Below are positions 1 to 8,233 of a stretch of DNA of 64,000 nt, in pieces. Source of the DNA: Myxococcus landrumus. GTDB taxonomy: Bacteria > Myxococcota > Myxococcia > Myxococcales > Myxococcaceae. The DNA is taken from assembly GCF_017301635.1 (NCBI RefSeq), contig NZ_CP071091.1, positions 9,788,501 through 9,852,500 of the forward strand, read 5' to 3'. The notes beneath the pieces are model-generated. The model was not told the origin of the DNA. It made no database searches and saw only the letters and a program-made list of their open reading frames with translations. Numbering within the stretch: position 1 is the first letter of the stretch; each line of letters starts with the position of its first letter. Position numbers and translations under genes: made by a program.

Positions 1-48
1 CCCTGCTGTTGGAAGGGCTCGACCCTGCTGTCGTGATATGCGCGCCCG

Positions 49-681
49 ATGAGTGACTCGACCACGCTGACAGGTGTTCGCAACATCCGCGTCTCGGAAG
101 ACTTCTGGGTGGAATGCGCGCCCTTGCTGGGCAAGAACGTGTTCCTCGACCTCGCCCTCGTGGGACGCAAGCGCTCTGGCGACATCTCCCTGTCGCTGCC
201 CGAAGGGACGCGGCTGATTGGCTATGGGCGGCAGGAGAAGGACTACCTGGTGTTCCTGCGGACGCTGGAGTCCTTCCTGCCCAGGTCTCCCACCACGGGT
301 CTCAAGGCCTGGGGCGAGGCCACCTTCGAGTCCACGAATGGGGGCCGCTGGCGCGTGCTGTTCCAATACGGCCCGAAGCCGGCCATTCGCGTGCGGTACC
401 AGGTCTGGGCCATCAAGCCCTCCTCCTCCATCCGCCCCCTGTCGGTGAAGCGCGCGAAGACAGGCCCGCACCCGGAGGTGGAGCGCCTCTTCGTGGACGC
501 GGAGACGGCCTTTCGCGGCGTGACGCTCGCGGGGAATGAGCTGCGGGTCCGCGAAGGCTCCCTGGGCGAAATGGGCCGCACGAAGCGCACGGCCTTCAAG
601 GACGAGAAGCAGGCCCGCGTCGCGGCGAACACGCTCATCGCGAAGCTGGGCCGGCAGGGCTTCACCGAGCGCAAGCTCTGA
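49..681 (+). CDS. WGR-like domain protein of unknown function
   Basis: A 210-residue soluble protein with no signal peptide or membrane segment. The last 50 residues (about 160-210) read like a WGR domain: a strand with VREGSLGEMGRTKRTAF, then a helix rich in Ala and Lys ending in a G-F pair. WGR domains are usually nucleic-acid or PARP-associated modules. The first 150 residues are not recognised. It stands alone, with its stop about 140 bp before the next start. The role is unknown; the WGR match is by eye and could be wrong. Confidence 0.7.
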   Translation: MSDSTTLTGVRNIRVSEDFWVECAPLLGKNVFLDLALVGRKRSGDISLSLPEGTRLIGYGRQEKDYLVFLRTLESFLPRSPTTGLKAWGEATFESTNGGRWRVLFQYGPKPAIRVRYQVWAIKPSSSIRPLSVKRAKTGPHPEVERLFVDAETAFRGVTLAGNELRVREGSLGEMGRTKRTAFKDEKQARVAANTLIAKLGRQGFTERKL

Positions 682-820
682 CCCTCCTGGCCCAGCGCCA
701 AGGGTGCTCCACTGAATGGGCGGTAGGACCTGGGGCCGTTGCGTGCCCGCTGAGGGCACCCCATCCTCCGCGCGGCATCGTCGTCGAAACCTCTTCGACG
801 CGAGCCGTCCCGGGGGCGTC

Positions 821-2473
821 ATGGCGAACGACGATGTGCATGGTTCAACACCCAGGACCCCACCCCGCATGGCACGCAGGACGCTGCTGCGAGGCCTGGG
901 GGCCGCAGGCGTCGGAATCGCCTTCACGGGGAGCCATCCGAGTGCGGAGGCGGCCCCGCAGCAGCCTCGTCCCCGAGGAGCGGCCGTGCCCCAGGCCCCC
1001 AACGCCCCGGGCGAAATCACCGCCGACGGCGTGACGCGGGCGCTGGCCGTCCTCGACGACATCGTCAAGAAGGACAAGGCGGCCACCACCGTGCCCGGAA
1101 TCGCGGTCGCCGTGGTCTACGACGGAGCGGTCCGCTACCTCAAAGGGTTCGGGGAACGACAGGCGGGAGTCGCGGGAGACGTGGACCCCGACACCGTGTT
1201 CCAGCTCGCCTCCGTCTCCAAGCCCTTGAGCTCGACGGTCATCGCCGCCGCGCTGACGCGACAACTGGCCAAGCTGGGCTGGAACGACGCCGTCCAGATG
1301 GTTCGCCCGACCTTCGCCCTGGCCGACCCCTGGGTGAGCCAGCACGTCACGCCCGCGGACCTGTTCTCACATCGCAGCGGACTGCCCGACCACGCGGGGG
1401 ACCTGCTCGAGGACCTGGGCTACACCGGAGAGCAGATCATCTCGAAGCTGTTCTTGTATCCCCTGGCGCGGTTCCGCGACTCGTATGCCTATACCAACTA
1501 CGGCCTGACGGCCGGGGCCCTGGCGATGGCCACGGCGACGGGGCGCTCGTGGCAAGACCTGGCGCGCGAGGTGCTCTTCACGCCCCTGGGGATGAGTTCC
1601 TCCAGCTTCTCCTTCGCGGAGCTCCAGGCGAGCAAGAACCGCGCGGCGCTGCACACCCTGGTGAACGGGCAATGGAAACCGGACCTGGGCGCGAACAACG
1701 ATGGGCAGGCGCCCGCGGGTGGCGGCAACGCCTCGGTGCGGGACCTGTCCCGGTGGCTGACGATGGTGCTCGCGGGAGGCAACGTCCCAGGGCTGCCGAG
1801 CCCGCTGATTGCCGCCGCGGAGCTCCAGACCATCTGGAAGCCCAGCAGCGTCATCCATGGGCCGACGGAGCTCGGAGGACGGAGCAGCTTCTACGGCCTG
1901 GGCTGGAACGTGGACTACGAGAACACGGGGGAGTTGCGCCTGAGCCACTCGGGCGCGTTCGAGCGCGGCGCTTCGACGGCCATCACCGTGTTCCCGTCCA
2001 AGAAGCTGGGCATCGCGGTGCTGACGAACTCGAACCCTCGCGGTGTCCCCGAAGCCATCTCCGCCGAGTTCGTCGACATCGTGCGCTACGGCGCGTCGAC
2101 ACGGGACTGGCTGGCCTACATCGCTCCGTTCGTGGCCGAGCCCGTGACGGAAGACCAGACGAAGTACTCCAAGCCCGCGGTGAATCCGACGCCCCCACGG
2201 AACCTGAACGCGTACGTCGGCACCTACCCGAATCGCCTCTACGGCGACCTCACCGTGTCGCTGCGTGATGGCGCGCTGTCGTTCACCGTGGGGCCCAAGG
2301 CAGAGCGCTTCCCGCTCATGCACTACAGCGGTGACGACTTCTACTTCCAGACCACGGGAGAGAACGCGACCGGGTTCTCGGGAGCGCTCTTCGCCGCGCC
2401 TCGGAACCGCGTCACCTCGGTGACCATCAACGCGTGGAATCGGGACAAGCTGGGCGTCTTCACCCGCCGCTAG
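821..2473 (+). CDS. Exported beta-lactamase-family serine hydrolase
   Basis: A 550-residue protein of the class C beta-lactamase/penicillin-binding-protein-like family (esterases, D-aminopeptidases and carboxypeptidases share the fold). The nucleophile motif is S131-V-S-K134, followed by a Y-T-N motif in YAYTNYG and a late HSGAF stretch corresponding to the third active-site motif. The N-terminus carries a twin-arginine signal (RRTLLRG, residues 19-25), so export by Tat is likely. The ATG at 821 is preferred over the far upstream in-frame ATG at 716; an ATG at 869 placed just before RR is also possible. The extra C-terminal region of about 100 residues resembles the beta-barrel tail common in this family. 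Substrate not predictable. Confidence 0.88.
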   Translation: MANDDVHGSTPRTPPRMARRTLLRGLGAAGVGIAFTGSHPSAEAAPQQPRPRGAAVPQAPNAPGEITADGVTRALAVLDDIVKKDKAATTVPGIAVAVVYDGAVRYLKGFGERQAGVAGDVDPDTVFQLASVSKPLSSTVIAAALTRQLAKLGWNDAVQMVRPTFALADPWVSQHVTPADLFSHRSGLPDHAGDLLEDLGYTGEQIISKLFLYPLARFRDSYAYTNYGLTAGALAMATATGRSWQDLAREVLFTPLGMSSSSFSFAELQASKNRAALHTLVNGQWKPDLGANNDGQAPAGGGNASVRDLSRWLTMVLAGGNVPGLPSPLIAAAELQTIWKPSSVIHGPTELGGRSSFYGLGWNVDYENTGELRLSHSGAFERGASTAITVFPSKKLGIAVLTNSNPRGVPEAISAEFVDIVRYGASTRDWLAYIAPFVAEPVTEDQTKYSKPAVNPTPPRNLNAYVGTYPNRLYGDLTVSLRDGALSFTVGPKAERFPLMHYSGDDFYFQTTGENATGFSGALFAAPRNRVTSVTINAWNRDKLGVFTRR

Positions 2474-2666
2474 GGGGGGCGCCACGGGCGCCGAGACCCG
2501 AGGCATCCATGTCAGGGGGCTGCGAAGGGGCGGTGGCACCTGCGTAGGCGGCGCGCCATGACGTCGCTGCCTTGAATGTCCGAATCCGAATCCCGGACTG
2601 TCGAGGAGAAGGAGGTCTGCACCGGATTTGCACTGTCAGCGGCGCTCACCGATGAAGGAGGTGTCC

Positions 2667-3734
2667 ATGCGATGGATGCGCACGTTGACGCTGGGGGGGC
2701 TGGTGGTGTGTGGGGGCTGTACCAAGAGCAAGGTGGATGAGGGCCAGGACATCGTCCTGAAGGGGAAGGTGGTGGACGAGGCCGGAGCGGCCCTGTCCGG
2801 CGAGCTCTTGAAGTTCTACCGAAGCGAGAACTCCGCCTGCGCGCTCGCGAGCTTCTCGTCGAGCTGGAAGTCGGTGAAGACCCAAGCCGATGGCACCTTC
2901 AAGCTCGACCTGCTGGGCGCGGACACTCGCAACGGAGGCATCGCGCGGTGCTTCGTGGCCCGCTCGCCCGACCGGACCCAGGGCCGCGGTGTCTCCGCCG
3001 CCTTCCTCATCCAGTCGGGGGATGTGACCCTGCCGACCCTCCAGGAGTGGACGGGCTCGCCGACGGCCACGGCGGCGGCTCAAGGTGTGAGCGTGGGCTT
3101 CAAGTCCCTGTCTGGCACCCACGGCGCGGGGCCGGATGAGCACACGCTGACCGTTCGTGGCGGGAGCCTCAGGCCCGTCTGGGTCGTGTCCAAGGCCACC
3201 ACGCCCGCCGTGCTGAGTGACTACGCCCTCGAGGACCTGGCGGGGCTCAAGGCCTTCCTCTCCGCCGAGCGCGACGCGAAGGTGGGCGACGAGACGGTCG
3301 ACATCACCTACACCAGCGACGAAGTCGCGCTGCCCCGTCGAGCCCTCGTTCCCGTGAGCCGCGGCGCGACGTGCACCTACACCCAGGCGGCGACGCCTTG
3401 CCCGCTCACCCACGGTGGCCTCGGCGATATCGTGCTGTTCCAGTCGGGGGTGCGAGAGGTTGCCCTGCGGCTCCCTCGCGCGGTGGTGGCCCGCAAGGCG
3501 GTGCTGCGCAACTTCGCGGTGACCGGCTCCCTGAGCGAGCTGGTGCTGGAAGGGAGCGCGGACGGCACCCAGTGGACGTCCATGGCCAACCTGCTGGCGG
3601 GCGCGGGAGTGCAGCCCTTCGTGGAGGTGGACCTCACGGGCACGACACCGGTGTCGCACGTCCGCATTCGCGCCGTGGCGCGGGACGCGACAGGTGAGCT
3701 GCGCTCGCTGGGGCAGCTGTCCCTCTTCGAGTAG
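2667..3734 (+). CDS. Lipoprotein with carboxypeptidase-regulatory-like and discoidin-like domains
   Basis: A 355-residue secreted protein. The start at 2667 is chosen because AAGGAGGTG sits just upstream; an ATG at 2652 is in frame but has no such site. The N-terminus is a short hydrophobic signal ending in VVCGGC, a lipoprotein-type cysteine. Residues about 25-100 read as a carboxypeptidase-regulatory/CNA-B-like beta-sandwich (GKVVDEAGAAL). The last 110 residues resemble an F5/8-type (discoidin) carbohydrate-binding fold, with ELVLEGSADGTQW typical of it. Probably an outer-membrane or surface lipoprotein; no enzymatic motif was seen. Confidence 0.75.
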   Translation: MRWMRTLTLGGLVVCGGCTKSKVDEGQDIVLKGKVVDEAGAALSGELLKFYRSENSACALASFSSSWKSVKTQADGTFKLDLLGADTRNGGIARCFVARSPDRTQGRGVSAAFLIQSGDVTLPTLQEWTGSPTATAAAQGVSVGFKSLSGTHGAGPDEHTLTVRGGSLRPVWVVSKATTPAVLSDYALEDLAGLKAFLSAERDAKVGDETVDITYTSDEVALPRRALVPVSRGATCTYTQAATPCPLTHGGLGDIVLFQSGVREVALRLPRAVVARKAVLRNFAVTGSLSELVLEGSADGTQWTSMANLLAGAGVQPFVEVDLTGTTPVSHVRIRAVARDATGELRSLGQLSLFE

Positions 3735-3892
3735 CCATCCGCGCGAGCTGGGGGTCAGCGGGGCCAGGCCGCATCGAGGGGAACCCTCCGTTCCGCCGAT
3801 TCGGCATGAATCCCCGCTCTCCCCTGGCAGGGGGCCTCTTCTTATCTTCCTCTCGGGTCGTCCGCGTCGGGCGAGCCGCTGGAGGACACCTC

Positions 3893-4624
3893 GTGGCCCA
3901 CGAACATCCCATCCCCGCACCGCATCACCACGTCCCGGGCTTCGGTGCCGACCGCGCTGCGCACTACGACGCCCAGGCCGCCGTCAGCCTCGCTGGCTTC
4001 CAGGCCGTGTATGAGCTGGGCGTCAGCGCGCTGACCGCGCAGCTCGATGGCCAGGACACGGCGTCGCTGCTCTTCGTGGGGCTGGGCACGGGTGCGGAGC
4101 TGGTGCCCTACACCGGCTTCGACGTGCCGGGCTGGTGCTTCACGGGCGTGGAGCCGTCCGAGCCCATGCTCGACGTGGCTCGCAAGCGCCTGGCCTCGGA
4201 GGGAATCCTTTCGCGGACGCGGCTGCATCTGGGGGAGCTGCACACCCTGCCTCCTGGGCCGCCGTTCGACGGGGCGCAGCTGATGGGGGTGTTGCATCAC
4301 GTGGAAGGGGACGCGGCGCGGCTCGCGCTGTTGCGCGAGGTGACGCGGCGGCTCAAGCCCGGCGCGCCCCTGGTCCTGGGATGTCGCATTGGCAAGGACC
4401 CCGAGCTGTCGAACATCGAGCTGCGCCGGTGGCGGGCCTACGGCATTCCGCAGGAGGAGCTGGAGCGCAAGCGCCACCACCTGGCGACGATGCGGCCCAT
4501 CGAGTCCGATGCCGCGTTGTTCTCGCTGCTCGCCCAGAGTGGGCTCGTGTCGCCGCGCACGCTCTTCGTGTCACTGCAGTTCAAGGTCTTCCTCGCGCGC
4601 TTCGAGCCCGGGGCCGCGGTCTGA
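3893..4624 (+). CDS. Class I SAM-dependent methyltransferase
   Basis: A 243-residue Rossmann-fold methyltransferase. Motif I is LLFVGLGTGAELV, motif II ends in the acidic GVEPSEPML, and post-motif II MGVLHHVEG is typical of ubiquinone/biotin-type small-molecule methyltransferases. A GTG start at 3893 is preferred because GGAGG lies 12 bp upstream; the longer reading from 3806 adds low-complexity residues. The TGA overlaps the ATG at 4624, and the next methyltransferase starts 15 bp later, so the two are probably co-translated. Substrate unknown. Confidence 0.85.
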   Translation: MAHEHPIPAPHHHVPGFGADRAAHYDAQAAVSLAGFQAVYELGVSALTAQLDGQDTASLLFVGLGTGAELVPYTGFDVPGWCFTGVEPSEPMLDVARKRLASEGILSRTRLHLGELHTLPPGPPFDGAQLMGVLHHVEGDAARLALLREVTRRLKPGAPLVLGCRIGKDPELSNIELRRWRAYGIPQEELERKRHHLATMRPIESDAALFSLLAQSGLVSPRTLFVSLQFKVFLARFEPGAAV

Positions 4625-4638
4625 TGGGGAGGGACATC

Positions 4639-5235
4639 ATGTGGAATGAACGGTACTCGGAGGCCTTCGCCTCATACGGCACGGAGCCGAACGACTTCCT
4701 GCGCGAGGTCGCCGCGCGGATTCCGGACGGCCCGGTGCTCTGTCTGGCGGAAGGGGAGGGAAGGAACGCGGTCTTCCTGGCGAAGCGGGGCCATGCCGTC
4801 ACGGCCGTGGACCTGTCGGAGGTGGGACTGGCCAACGCGGCGAAGCTCGCATCGGAGCGAGGTGTCGCGCTCACCACCGTCCTCGCGGACCTGGGGACGT
4901 ACGACCCCGGAGAGGCCCGCTGGGCGGGCATCGTCTCCATCTGGGCGCATGTCCCGCCAGACGTTCGCGCGCGCCTCCATGCGGCCTGCGTGAGGGCGCT
5001 GCGGCCGGGAGGCGCCTTCGTGCTCGAGGCCTATACGCCGCGACAGCTCGAGCGGCCCGGAAAGGGTGGCCCGTCGGCTGCGTCACTGCTGATGACGCCA
5101 GGGAGTCTGCGGGAAGAGCTCTCGGGCCTGCGCATCGAGCGCTGTGTCGAGGTCGACCGTGATGTCTCCGAGGGGCGCTTCCACCAGGGCCCGAGCACCA
5201 CGGTGCAGGTGCTGGCCTTCAAGCCCGCGCCGTGA
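4639..5235 (+). CDS. TehB-like SAM-dependent methyltransferase
   Basis: A 198-residue class I methyltransferase of the TehB/thiopurine type. It begins MWNERYSEAFASYGTEPNDF, then motif I VLCLAEGEGRNAVFLA and the acidic VTAVDLSEVGL; PRQLERPGKGG and HQGPSTTVQVLAF near the C-terminus also fit TehB-like proteins. The ATG at 4639 is chosen over 4624 because GGGGAGGG lies 5 bp upstream of it. It follows the preceding methyltransferase gene by only 14 bp. The TehB relation does not by itself imply tellurite resistance. Confidence 0.85.
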   Translation: MWNERYSEAFASYGTEPNDFLREVAARIPDGPVLCLAEGEGRNAVFLAKRGHAVTAVDLSEVGLANAAKLASERGVALTTVLADLGTYDPGEARWAGIVSIWAHVPPDVRARLHAACVRALRPGGAFVLEAYTPRQLERPGKGGPSAASLLMTPGSLREELSGLRIERCVEVDRDVSEGRFHQGPSTTVQVLAFKPAP

Positions 5236-5253
5236 GCGTCGAAGGGAGACGGC

Positions 5254-5283
5254 GAGGCCCCCGGCTGGAGGGCCGGGCGCCTC
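5254..5283. terminator. Inverted repeat between convergent genes
   Basis: A 12-bp stem (GAGGCCCCCGGC with GCCGGGCGCCTC, one mismatch) and a 6-nt loop lie between the 3' ends of the TehB-like gene and the small lipoprotein gene. A bidirectional terminator is likely; there is no long T-run, as is usual in this GC-rich genome. Confidence 0.5.
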
Positions 5284-5299
5284 ATGCTTCGTCTTCGAG

Positions 5300-5527
5300 C
5301 TAGTCGAGGTCACAGTACTGCGGGTAGCGATTGCACGGGTAGCACGTACCACCGGGGCCGCCCACGCAGACCTCATTGACGGCACAGCGTCCCTGGAGGT
5401 CACAGATGCGCAGCTCCTGCTCGGTGCTGCCTATCTCGACCACGGGGGCTTCGTCCACCGGGCCGCCACAGGCCATCATCACCGCCGCGGCAACCCATCC
5501 AAGTCCTCGCAACCAGGTCTTGTGCAT
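5300..5527 (-). CDS. Small cysteine-rich lipoprotein
   Basis: A 75-residue protein beginning MHKTWLRGLGWVAAAVMMACGG, a signal peptide with a lipoprotein cysteine. The mature part ends with seven cysteines in patterns like CDLQGRCAVNEVC and CYPC, so it is probably disulfide-bonded and extracytoplasmic. AAGGAG lies upstream of the ATG at 5527. Small lipoproteins of this kind are frequent in myxobacteria; the function is unknown. Confidence 0.7.
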   Translation of the reverse strand: MHKTWLRGLGWVAAAVMMACGGPVDEAPVVEIGSTEQELRICDLQGRCAVNEVCVGGPGGTCYPCNRYPQYCDLD

Positions 5528-5968
5528 CGGGAGCTCCTTGGGACTGCTGGGTGAGGAGGGGATTGTGCGCGCGAAGGGAGGCGGGACGGAAGGTCGGCGG
5601 CCGCATCCGCCGCGCCCGGTGCCGCGGATGCTCTCTGGAACACAGTCACCCTCGCTTGGCCCGCAGCTCACACCGCGCTCCTGTCCCAGCCCGATGTCGC
5701 GCGGGTGACGCGCCCGTGCAGACAGGCGGCCTTCGTCTGCATGACATCACCTGATACTCCTGACGGCGCACGCGGAAGAGGTGTTCTTCGCCATCCGAGT
5801 GACGACGCCGCATTTCGGAGGGCGAGCGCCTACGGGCATTCCCTTGCATCGCCTCTCGTGCCCCTGACGCGTGTCCGTCGAGTCGCCCGCAACCGTTGAT
5901 GCAACCTGCAACAATGCCGAAAAGGGCTGGGTTGATTGGTTTTGCGCGGGGCCGCATATCGCGCCGGC
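5528..5968. other. Intergenic region, 441 bp
   Basis: Divergent spacer between the small lipoprotein gene and the thiamine-diphosphate enzyme gene. Short overlapping frames exist on both strands, but none has convincing protein character. A TTGATT-N16-CATATC pair lies at 5933-5960, close to the downstream ATG; it could be a promoter but is too near the start to be persuasive. Confidence 0.4.
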
Positions 5969-7708
5969 ATGGACACAGCGGCAAGCGGTTTGACGGGATA
6001 CGAGGCGCTGTTCGACGCTTTCAATGCCTGGGGCATCACCACCTGCACCGGCGTCACCGGCGGCGGGCTCCTGCACCTGCTCCGTCACATGGAGCCCTAC
6101 CCACGTGAGGTGGAGTCGTCACCGAAGGAGGGGCCCAGGTTCTTCACGCTCGGAGAGTACGCCGCGGGCTTCGTGCCCTTGGGAAGCTATCTGGCGACAG
6201 GGGCGCTGGGCTGCTGCGTGGCCACGACGGGGGCGGCGACCAAGCTGCTGTCCTGTGGGTTGAGCGACGCCAAGCTGCATGACATCCCCGCGGTGTTCCT
6301 GGTGCCACTGGCCTCCGCGACGAGCCATGGACTGTGCCCGCTCCAGGACACCTCCGTGCATGGCAACAACATCGTCGACCAGCTCAAGGCGGAGCTTCCC
6401 GACGGCGTGTTCCTGCTCGACGAGCCTTCGACGCTCGTCTCCCGGCTCCAGCAGGCCCAGCAGCGGCTTCAGCACTCCAAGCCCGTCGTGCTCGTCATCG
6501 AACCCATGGCGCTCAACCAGCGCACGGGCGTGGACCCCGGCCTGTTCTCCGCCCTCCGCCCCATGGAGCCCGACACGGCGCGGATGCGCGATTTCGTGGA
6601 GACGTTCCGGGATGCCGTGGATGAAGGCCGCCGCGTCGTCATCCTCGCGGGTGAGGAGCTGGCGCGTGTCCCCCGGGCCGGGCGCCTCACCACGCAGCTC
6701 TGCGAGCTCCTGGGCGCGCCCATCGTCTGGAGCATCAACGGCGCCAACGGCGTCGAGCGCCACAACCCCATGGGCCATGGCTACATCTCCTTTGGTGGGA
6801 ACGACGCCGCCATGGCGCTCTGGTCGAGTCTTGGCGAGGACGACATCCTGCTCGTGCTCGGTGCCTGCCCGGACGAGTACACCGTCAACCTCCAGCCCTA
6901 CAACGCGGGGCAGACCTTCGTCATCACCTCCATCGAGGATGGCTACGGCCAGTCGAACGGGAGCTTCGCGCACCGCGCCCGCCACGCGTTCCACCAATGG
7001 GTGACGCCCCTGGACAGCGCCCTTCACGCACTCGTCGAGCAGCTGGCGGTCCGGCCTCCCCGCTCCCGGCGCGCTCGCCCCGCGCCATCGGACCTCAACG
7101 AAAGGCCGAGGGCTCCACCTCGTCCCGGCCATGTGGACATGCGGCGGTTCTTCACTCGCTTGGATGGGCTCTGGGCCCCTGGGACCATCGGCTTCGATGA
7201 TGTCTGTCTTTCCTACAAGGATCGCCAATACATCACCCAGCGCCCCCACTCGAACGCGCGCTTCTTCTCCCTCTACCGGGGTTCGGCCATGGGCAACGTC
7301 CTGGGCCTCTGCATCGGCGCGCGGCAGGCCAGTCCCGAAGGGCACGTCGTGGGCTTCACGGGGGATGGGTGCTTCCGTCTCTTCGCGGGCTGTCTCTCCG
7401 AGGCCAGCACCCTGGACCTCCTGCTCTTCGTGCTCGACAACGGCCAGTACGGAATCGTCGAGCAGGTCCTGCCCGTCACGCATCCGGGCCTCGAGCCGAA
7501 CCGCCACCACACCGCCCTGACCCGGATGAACTTTGGAGATGTCGCCCGTGCGTGCGGCTGGATGGCGTTCGACCTGAAGCCCGACCTGGCGAACCTGGAC
7601 GCCATCATGGGCCTCCATCGCGCCCGCCCCGGCCAGTCCATCCTGGTGACTGTCTCTGTCGATACCGACCAGCTCCTCGGCCCCAACCCTCGCGCCGCCA
7701 ATCTCTGA
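5969..7708 (+). CDS. Thiamine-diphosphate-dependent enzyme (acetolactate synthase/decarboxylase superfamily)
   Basis: A 579-residue TPP enzyme with the usual three-domain order. The N-terminal PYR domain includes the cofactor-activating glutamate E63 in GEYAAG, followed by a middle domain and a C-terminal PP domain with the cofactor motif G465-D-G467 and DNGQYG about 28 residues later. The ATG at 5969 begins a conserved-looking MDTAASGLTGYEALF helix; the longer reading from 5936 is less likely. The stop is followed after 2 bp by the MEKHLA-domain gene, so the two form an operon. It could be a 2-oxoacid decarboxylase or ligase; the substrate cannot be read from the sequence. Confidence 0.85.
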   Translation: MDTAASGLTGYEALFDAFNAWGITTCTGVTGGGLLHLLRHMEPYPREVESSPKEGPRFFTLGEYAAGFVPLGSYLATGALGCCVATTGAATKLLSCGLSDAKLHDIPAVFLVPLASATSHGLCPLQDTSVHGNNIVDQLKAELPDGVFLLDEPSTLVSRLQQAQQRLQHSKPVVLVIEPMALNQRTGVDPGLFSALRPMEPDTARMRDFVETFRDAVDEGRRVVILAGEELARVPRAGRLTTQLCELLGAPIVWSINGANGVERHNPMGHGYISFGGNDAAMALWSSLGEDDILLVLGACPDEYTVNLQPYNAGQTFVITSIEDGYGQSNGSFAHRARHAFHQWVTPLDSALHALVEQLAVRPPRSRRARPAPSDLNERPRAPPRPGHVDMRRFFTRLDGLWAPGTIGFDDVCLSYKDRQYITQRPHSNARFFSLYRGSAMGNVLGLCIGARQASPEGHVVGFTGDGCFRLFAGCLSEASTLDLLLFVLDNGQYGIVEQVLPVTHPGLEPNRHHTALTRMNFGDVARACGWMAFDLKPDLANLDAIMGLHRARPGQSILVTVSVDTDQLLGPNPRAANL

Positions 7709-7710
7709 CC

Positions 7711-8217
7711 ATGAACGCTCTGCTTCCTCAACGTCGCCTCACGAAGCCCCTCCACGAAGTGTTGCCCCTGCTCGAGGTGCTCGACGCTTCCTACCAACGC
7801 ATGCGGGGACGCCCTCTGGGCCTCGGTGCCTTTCCGTCCTCCCTGGAGCAGGCCCCCTTGAGAGAACGCCTGGAGTGGCTCCACACGCAAGCGCCCTTCA
7901 TGCTCCTGGCGCAGGACACCCAGGCCGACCCCGTCTACTTCTACTCCAACGCCACCGCGTCCGAGCGCTTCGGCTACTCCGCCGAGGAGTTCCTCGTCAC
8001 CCCCGCGCGATTCAGCGCGCCGCCCGATGGCCGCGAGGAGCGCGCCGAGCTCATCGAGCGGACCTCCGCGCTGGGCTTCACCGTCGGCTACTCAGGCGTC
8101 CGCGTCACCAAGACCGGACGCCTCTTCCGCATCCACGACGTGGAGCTCTGGGTGGTCCACGACGCCGCGGGCATCCTGATTGGACTTGGCGCTCTCGTCT
8201 GGACCGCACCGCTCTAG
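7711..8217 (+). CDS. MEKHLA-domain (PAS-related) protein
   Basis: A 168-residue cytosolic protein that matches the bacterial MEKHLA domain along most of its length: APFMLLAQDTQADPVYFYSN, then ASERFGYSAEEF, SAPPDGREERAELIER and a C-terminal RLFRIHDVELWVVHD block. The MEKHLA domain is related to PAS and is presumed to sense small molecules or redox state. The gene begins 2 bp after the stop of the TPP enzyme gene, so co-translation is expected. It may be a regulatory or substrate-binding partner of that enzyme; this is inference from the pairing alone. Confidence 0.85.
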   Translation: MNALLPQRRLTKPLHEVLPLLEVLDASYQRMRGRPLGLGAFPSSLEQAPLRERLEWLHTQAPFMLLAQDTQADPVYFYSNATASERFGYSAEEFLVTPARFSAPPDGREERAELIERTSALGFTVGYSGVRVTKTGRLFRIHDVELWVVHDAAGILIGLGALVWTAPL

Positions 8218-8233
8218 CTTCATCACGTCGGAG

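Noticed and set aside
4639..5235. Tellurite resistance role for the TehB-like methyltransferase together with the TerB protein
   Set aside because: The genes are about 53 kb apart, TerA/C/D/E and TehA are missing, and TerB domains occur in many other contexts.
5933..5960. TTGATT-N16-CATATC promoter for the TPP enzyme gene
   Set aside because: It ends only 8 bp before the start codon and fits the consensus poorly; kept only as a remark.
6119..7618. A 499-codon minus-strand frame
   Set aside because: Antisense shadow of the TPP-dependent enzyme.
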